A stretch of 64,000 nt of DNA from Ectopseudomonas composti (GTDB lineage: Bacteria > Pseudomonadota > Gammaproteobacteria > Pseudomonadales > Pseudomonadaceae): NCBI RefSeq assembly GCF_900115475.1, contig NZ_FOWP01000012.1, positions 62,001 to 126,000 of the forward strand. The letters are read 5' to 3'. Every line of letters starts with the position of its first letter. Within the stretch, counting starts at the first letter, position 1. The position numbers and the translations under genes were made by a program. Shown one piece after another: positions 60,685-64,000 of this stretch. The notes below the pieces were generated by a model. The model did not search any database and was not told the DNA's origin. It saw only the letters and a list, made by a program, of their open reading frames with translations.

Positions 60685-61923
60685 ATGACCAGTCCGATTA
60701 CCCTTGAAGACAGCGACCAGGACGTCGCCCCCGCGCTATACCCCGCCGCTGTTCTCAGCACTGACGCCGAAGCCCTGCAGGTTGCACATGCCCTGGCAGA
60801 GGCGGCGCAGGTAGAAGTCATTCTGCGCGACCGTGAACGTCGCCTGCCCTGGGAACTGGTGGAGCGTTTCACCGCCAGCGGCCTCGGTAGCATCGCCGTA
60901 CCGCGCGCCTTCGGCGGCCCGCAATTATCCCACGTGACCATCGCCGAAGTGTTTCGCATCATCTCCGCGGTCGACCCGGCCCTGGGGCAGATTCCGCAGA
61001 ACCAGTTCGGCCTGCTCGGCCTGTTGCAAGCCGGCGCCAACCCCGAACAACAGCAGCGCCTGTTCGCCAGCGTGCTGGCCGGCTCGCGCATCGGCAACGG
61101 TGGGCCCGAACGTGGCAGCAAGCACACCCTGGATATCCAGGCGCGCCTGGTGCAACGCGGCGGTCGCTGGCTATTCAGCGGCGAGAAGTTCTACTCCACC
61201 GGCGCCCTCTTCGCCCACTGGATCGCCGCCAAGGCGCTGGACGAACAGGGCCGGCCCTGGCTGGCCTTCATCCAGCGCGGGCGCCCTGGCCTGCGAGTGG
61301 TCAACGATTGGTCCGGCTTCGGCCAGCGCACCACCGCCAGCGGCACCGTGCTGCTCAATGAGATGGAGGTCGACGAGAACAACCTGATTCCGCTCTGGCC
61401 ACTGGCCGACAAGCCGAGTATTCAGGGCGCCTTCTCGCAGTTGATTCAGGCCGCGATCGACCTCGGCATCGCCGACGGCGCGCTGCGCGACACACTGGAG
61501 TTCGTACGGCACAAGTCACGCCCATGGATCGATGCCAAGGTCGAGCGTGCCGCCGACGACCTCTACGTGATCGCCGATGTCGGTCGCCTGCAAATAGAGC
61601 TGCACGCTGCCGAAGCACTGCTGCAGGAGGCCGGTCATGTGCTCGATGCAGTCGCCGCTGCACCTATCGATGCCGACGCAGCTGCTCGTGCTTCCATCGC
61701 GGTGGCCGAAGCCAAGGCGCTCACCACCGAGATCTCCCTGACTGCCAGCGAGAAGTTGCTGGAGTTGGCCGGCAGTCGCGCCACCCTCACCGAGTTCGGC
61801 CTCGACCGCCATTGGCGCAATGCACGCACCCACACTCTGCACGATCCGGTGCGCTGGAAGTACCACGCCATCGGCGCATGGCACCTCAACCAACGTCATC
61901 CTGCCCGCCATTCCTGGATCTGA
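60685..61923 (+). CDS. SfnB-family acyl-CoA dehydrogenase-like flavoprotein, copy 1
   Basis: The protein has 412 residues from the ATG at 60685 (GAGG 7 bases upstream). It is a group-D acyl-CoA-dehydrogenase-like FMNH2-dependent monooxygenase of the SfnB/DszC type: RLPWELVERFTASGLGSIAV, DPALGQIPQNQFG, GEKFYSTGALFAHWI, DWSGFGQRTTASGTVLLNEM and the C-terminal HWRNARTHTLHDPVRWKYHA. The catalytic carboxylate of true acyl-CoA dehydrogenases is absent. In Pseudomonas such proteins take part in sulfone, sulfonate or dimethyl sulfide use. It is 3 bases from its paralogue. Confidence 0.85.
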   Translation: MTSPITLEDSDQDVAPALYPAAVLSTDAEALQVAHALAEAAQVEVILRDRERRLPWELVERFTASGLGSIAVPRAFGGPQLSHVTIAEVFRIISAVDPALGQIPQNQFGLLGLLQAGANPEQQQRLFASVLAGSRIGNGGPERGSKHTLDIQARLVQRGGRWLFSGEKFYSTGALFAHWIAAKALDEQGRPWLAFIQRGRPGLRVVNDWSGFGQRTTASGTVLLNEMEVDENNLIPLWPLADKPSIQGAFSQLIQAAIDLGIADGALRDTLEFVRHKSRPWIDAKVERAADDLYVIADVGRLQIELHAAEALLQEAGHVLDAVAAAPIDADAAARASIAVAEAKALTTEISLTASEKLLELAGSRATLTEFGLDRHWRNARTHTLHDPVRWKYHAIGAWHLNQRHPARHSWI

Positions 61924-61926
61924 GCC

Positions 61927-63126
61927 ATGAACGCACCTCTCACTCATACGGTGGCGCTGATTCGCAGCGACGCCGAGGCCCTCGACGTGGCCGAAACCCT
62001 GGCCCAGGTACTGAGCCCTGGCAGCGCCGAGCGCGACCGCGAACGGCGCCTGCCACACAGCGAACTGGAACTGTTCAGCCACTCCGGCCTGTGGGCCATC
62101 AGCGCGCCCAAGGCCTTTGGCGGCGCGGGCGTTTCCAGCGTCACCCTGGCCAAAGTCATTGCCCGCATTGCCCAGGCCGATGGCTCACTCGGGCAGATTC
62201 CGCAGAACCACTTCTATGCCCTGGAAGTGCTGCGCATCAACGGCAGCGAAGCGCAACAGCGTCGCCTTTACGGCGAAGTGCTGGCTGGCAAGCGCTTCGG
62301 CAATGCCCTGGCCGAACTCGGCACCAAGACGGCGCTGGATCGCAACACGCGACTGAGCCGCGATGGCGAGCACTACCGCGTCAACGGGCGCAAGTTCTAC
62401 GCCACCGGTGCGCTCTATGCGCAGCGTATTCCCACCCTCGCGGTGGACGATGAAGGCCGCGGCCAACTGGCCTTCATCCCGCGTCAGGCGCCCGGCCTGC
62501 AAGTGATCGATGACTGGAGCGGCTTCGGCCAGCGCACCACCGGCAGTGGTTCGGTACTGCTCGACAACGTGCCGGTGCACGCCGACGACGTGGTGCCATT
62601 CCAGAGCGCCTTTGACCGTCCGACCACCGCCGGCCCTTTCGCCCAGTTGCTGCATGCGGCCATCGACACCGGTATCGCCCGCGCGGCCTACGAAGACCTG
62701 CTGCAGTTCGTCCGTCACAAGTCGCGCCCCTGGATCGACGCCAGCATCGACAAGGCCAGCGACGACCCGCTGACCCAGCAGGAAATCGGCCGTCTGGTGA
62801 TTCGCCTGCACGCCAGCGAAGCGTTGCTGGAGCGCGCTGGCGAATTCGTCGATCGCGCCCAGGCTGCGCCAGATGAACGCAGCGTCGCCGCGGCCTCGAT
62901 TGCCGTGGCCGAAGCGCGCGCCATCAGCACCGAAGTCTCGCTGCTGATTTCCAGCAAGCTGCTGGAGCTGTCCGGCAGCCGCGCCACCCTGGCCGAGTAC
63001 GGCCTTGACCGCCACTGGCGCAATGCGCGCACCCACACCCTGCACGACCCGGTGCGCTGGAAGTACCACGCCATCGGCAATTACGTGCTCAACGAGCGAC
63101 TGCCACCGCGCCGGGGGACGATCTAA
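61927..63126 (+). CDS. SfnB-family acyl-CoA dehydrogenase-like flavoprotein, copy 2
   Basis: The protein has 399 residues, close in sequence to the preceding one (RRLPHSELELF, DGSLGQIPQNHFY, GRKFYATGALYAQRI, DWSGFGQRTTGSGSVLLDNV, and the same HWRNARTHTLHDPVRWKYHA end). The strong similarity suggests a tandem duplication with divergence. The TAA stop overlaps the ATG of the LLM monooxygenase (TAATG), so the three genes are coupled. Likely role in organosulfur desulfurisation. Confidence 0.85.
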   Translation: MNAPLTHTVALIRSDAEALDVAETLAQVLSPGSAERDRERRLPHSELELFSHSGLWAISAPKAFGGAGVSSVTLAKVIARIAQADGSLGQIPQNHFYALEVLRINGSEAQQRRLYGEVLAGKRFGNALAELGTKTALDRNTRLSRDGEHYRVNGRKFYATGALYAQRIPTLAVDDEGRGQLAFIPRQAPGLQVIDDWSGFGQRTTGSGSVLLDNVPVHADDVVPFQSAFDRPTTAGPFAQLLHAAIDTGIARAAYEDLLQFVRHKSRPWIDASIDKASDDPLTQQEIGRLVIRLHASEALLERAGEFVDRAQAAPDERSVAAASIAVAEARAISTEVSLLISSKLLELSGSRATLAEYGLDRHWRNARTHTLHDPVRWKYHAIGNYVLNERLPPRRGTI

Positions 63127-64000
63127 TGGCCCAGGAAATCCTCCTCAACGCCTTCAACATGAACTGCATCGGGCATATCCATCACGGGCTGTGGACGCAC
63201 CCGCGCGACCGCTCGACTGACTTCAACCAGTTGAGCTACTGGACGGAACTGGCGCAGTTGCTCGAACGCGGGCTGTTCGACGGGCTGTTCATCGCCGATA
63301 TCCTCGGCGTCTACGACGTGTACCAGAATGGCATCGACCTGCCACTGCAAGAGGCCATCCAGTTGCCGGTCAACGACCCTTTGCTGCTGGTCTCGGCCAT
63401 GGCCGGGGTGACCCGGCACCTGGGTTTCGGCGTGACTGCCAACCTCAGCTACGAGGCGCCCTACACCTTCGCCCGGCGCCTATCGACCCTCGACCATCTC
63501 ACTCAAGGGCGCGTCGGCTGGAACATCGTCACCGGCTACCTGGACAGCGCGGCCAAGGCCATGGGCCAGCCGCAGCAGGTCGAGCACGACCGCCGTTACG
63601 ACCAGGCCGACGAGTACCTGCAAGTGCTCTACAAGCTGCTCGAAGGCAGCTGGCAGGACGATGCCGTGCTGGCCGACCGCGAACGCCGCGTTTACGCCCA
63701 GCCCGGCAAGGTGCACAAGGTGCGTCACCAGGGCGAGTTTTATCAGGTCGAGGGTTATCACCTCAGCCAGCCATCGCCGCAACGCACGCCGCTGCTGTTC
63801 CAGGCCGGCTCGTCGCCACGCGGCCTGCGTTTCGCCGGCGAGCATGCCGAGTGCGTGTTCATCGGCGGCAACGACCACGCGGCGGTGCGCAACCAGGTCG
63901 ACAAGGTGCGCGCCAGCGCTGTGGCGGCCGGTCGCGCAGCCGAGAGCATCAAGGTGTTCATGGGCATCGCCGTGATCGTCGCGCCGACCGAGGCCGAGGC
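63126..64000 (+). CDS. LLM-class flavin-dependent monooxygenase, NtaA/SnaA/DszA family, 3' truncated
   Basis: The frame runs from the ATG at 63126 to the end of the window (291 complete codons), so the C-terminus is missing; full members have about 440-460 residues. The motifs ILLNAFNMNCIGHIHHGLWT, GLFDGLFIADILGVYDVY, NDPLLLVSAMAGVTRHLGFG, TSL-like SYEAPYTFARRLSTLDHLTQGRVGWNIVTGYLDSAA and QAGSSPRGLRFAGEHAE identify the NtaA/DszA/DmoA branch, which uses FMNH2 from a reductase to cleave C-S or C-N bonds. Coupled with the two SfnB-type genes, an organosulfur substrate is likely. Confidence 0.88.
   Translation, partial: MAQEILLNAFNMNCIGHIHHGLWTHPRDRSTDFNQLSYWTELAQLLERGLFDGLFIADILGVYDVYQNGIDLPLQEAIQLPVNDPLLLVSAMAGVTRHLGFGVTANLSYEAPYTFARRLSTLDHLTQGRVGWNIVTGYLDSAAKAMGQPQQVEHDRRYDQADEYLQVLYKLLEGSWQDDAVLADRERRVYAQPGKVHKVRHQGEFYQVEGYHLSQPSPQRTPLLFQAGSSPRGLRFAGEHAECVFIGGNDHAAVRNQVDKVRASAVAAGRAAESIKVFMGIAVIVAPTEAE

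Overview
The window is about 64 kb of high-GC, gene-dense gammaproteobacterial chromosome. Gene content and order point to Pseudomonas, most likely the P. mendocina / alcaligenes / pseudoalcaligenes (Ectopseudomonas) group. The evidence is an ybbP-greB-lipA-lifO order, a complete liuRABCDE leucine operon, a csu-type pilus cluster, RND efflux genes and many short Pseudomonas-style extragenic hairpin repeats. No rRNA, tRNA, CRISPR array, prophage or full insertion sequence was seen. Species assignment is inference.

Layout. 1-5.3 kb: end of an ABC permease, greB, a small unknown gene, then the secreted lipase lipA and its foldase lifO behind a good sigma-54 promoter. 5.3-10.4 kb: a gluconate block on the minus strand (LacI-type gntR, a TRAP transporter, and a gluconokinase fused in frame to the TRAP small permease). 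10.4-18.9 kb: a PQQ-dependent alcohol oxidation block, made of an AcoR-like sigma-54 activator, aldA, a quinohaemoprotein alcohol dehydrogenase, and a divergent TonB receptor closely resembling PqqU/YncD (PQQ uptake). The divergent intergenic region carries palindromes flanked on both sides by GG-N10-GC promoters. 19-32 kb: branched-chain amino acid catabolism, with isoleucine-type genes (acyl-CoA dehydrogenase, thiolase, SDR) on the minus strand and liuRABCDE plus acetoacetyl-CoA synthetase on the plus strand. The two arms share one perfect LiuR-like palindrome and are full of hairpin repeats.

32-43.7 kb is a mixed region: a periplasmic binding protein, an orphan PilU-like ATPase, ppiC, a MexT-like regulator, a TetR/SnoaL-like pair, an HxlR/AhpD-like divergent pair, an autotransporter with a lipoprotein hydrolase, a LysR/RidA divergent pair, a MITE-like palindromic element abutting nfsB, and nfsB. 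44-50.3 kb: a csuA/B-A-B-C-D-E chaperone-usher pilus cluster, followed on the opposite strand by a tiny Csu-subunit-like secreted protein. 50.4-60.3 kb: pdxY, then a TetR / FabF-like / decayed SDR / RND pump / membrane fusion protein / TetR block with a divergent outer membrane factor. Two 24-bp operators sharing the same ends lie before the pump genes and before the outer membrane factor. 60.7-64 kb: two tandem SfnB-family flavin dehydrogenases and the start of an LLM-type flavin monooxygenase, probably for organosulfur use.

Most regulation visible here is local, through divergent regulators with recognisable palindromes, plus sigma-54 control of secreted lipase and PQQ-dependent alcohol oxidation. 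The observations most worth following are the gluconokinase-DctQ fusion, the PqqU/quinohaemoprotein dehydrogenase divergon, the mini Csu-like gene antisense to the pilus operon, and the usher gene without an ATG or GTG start.
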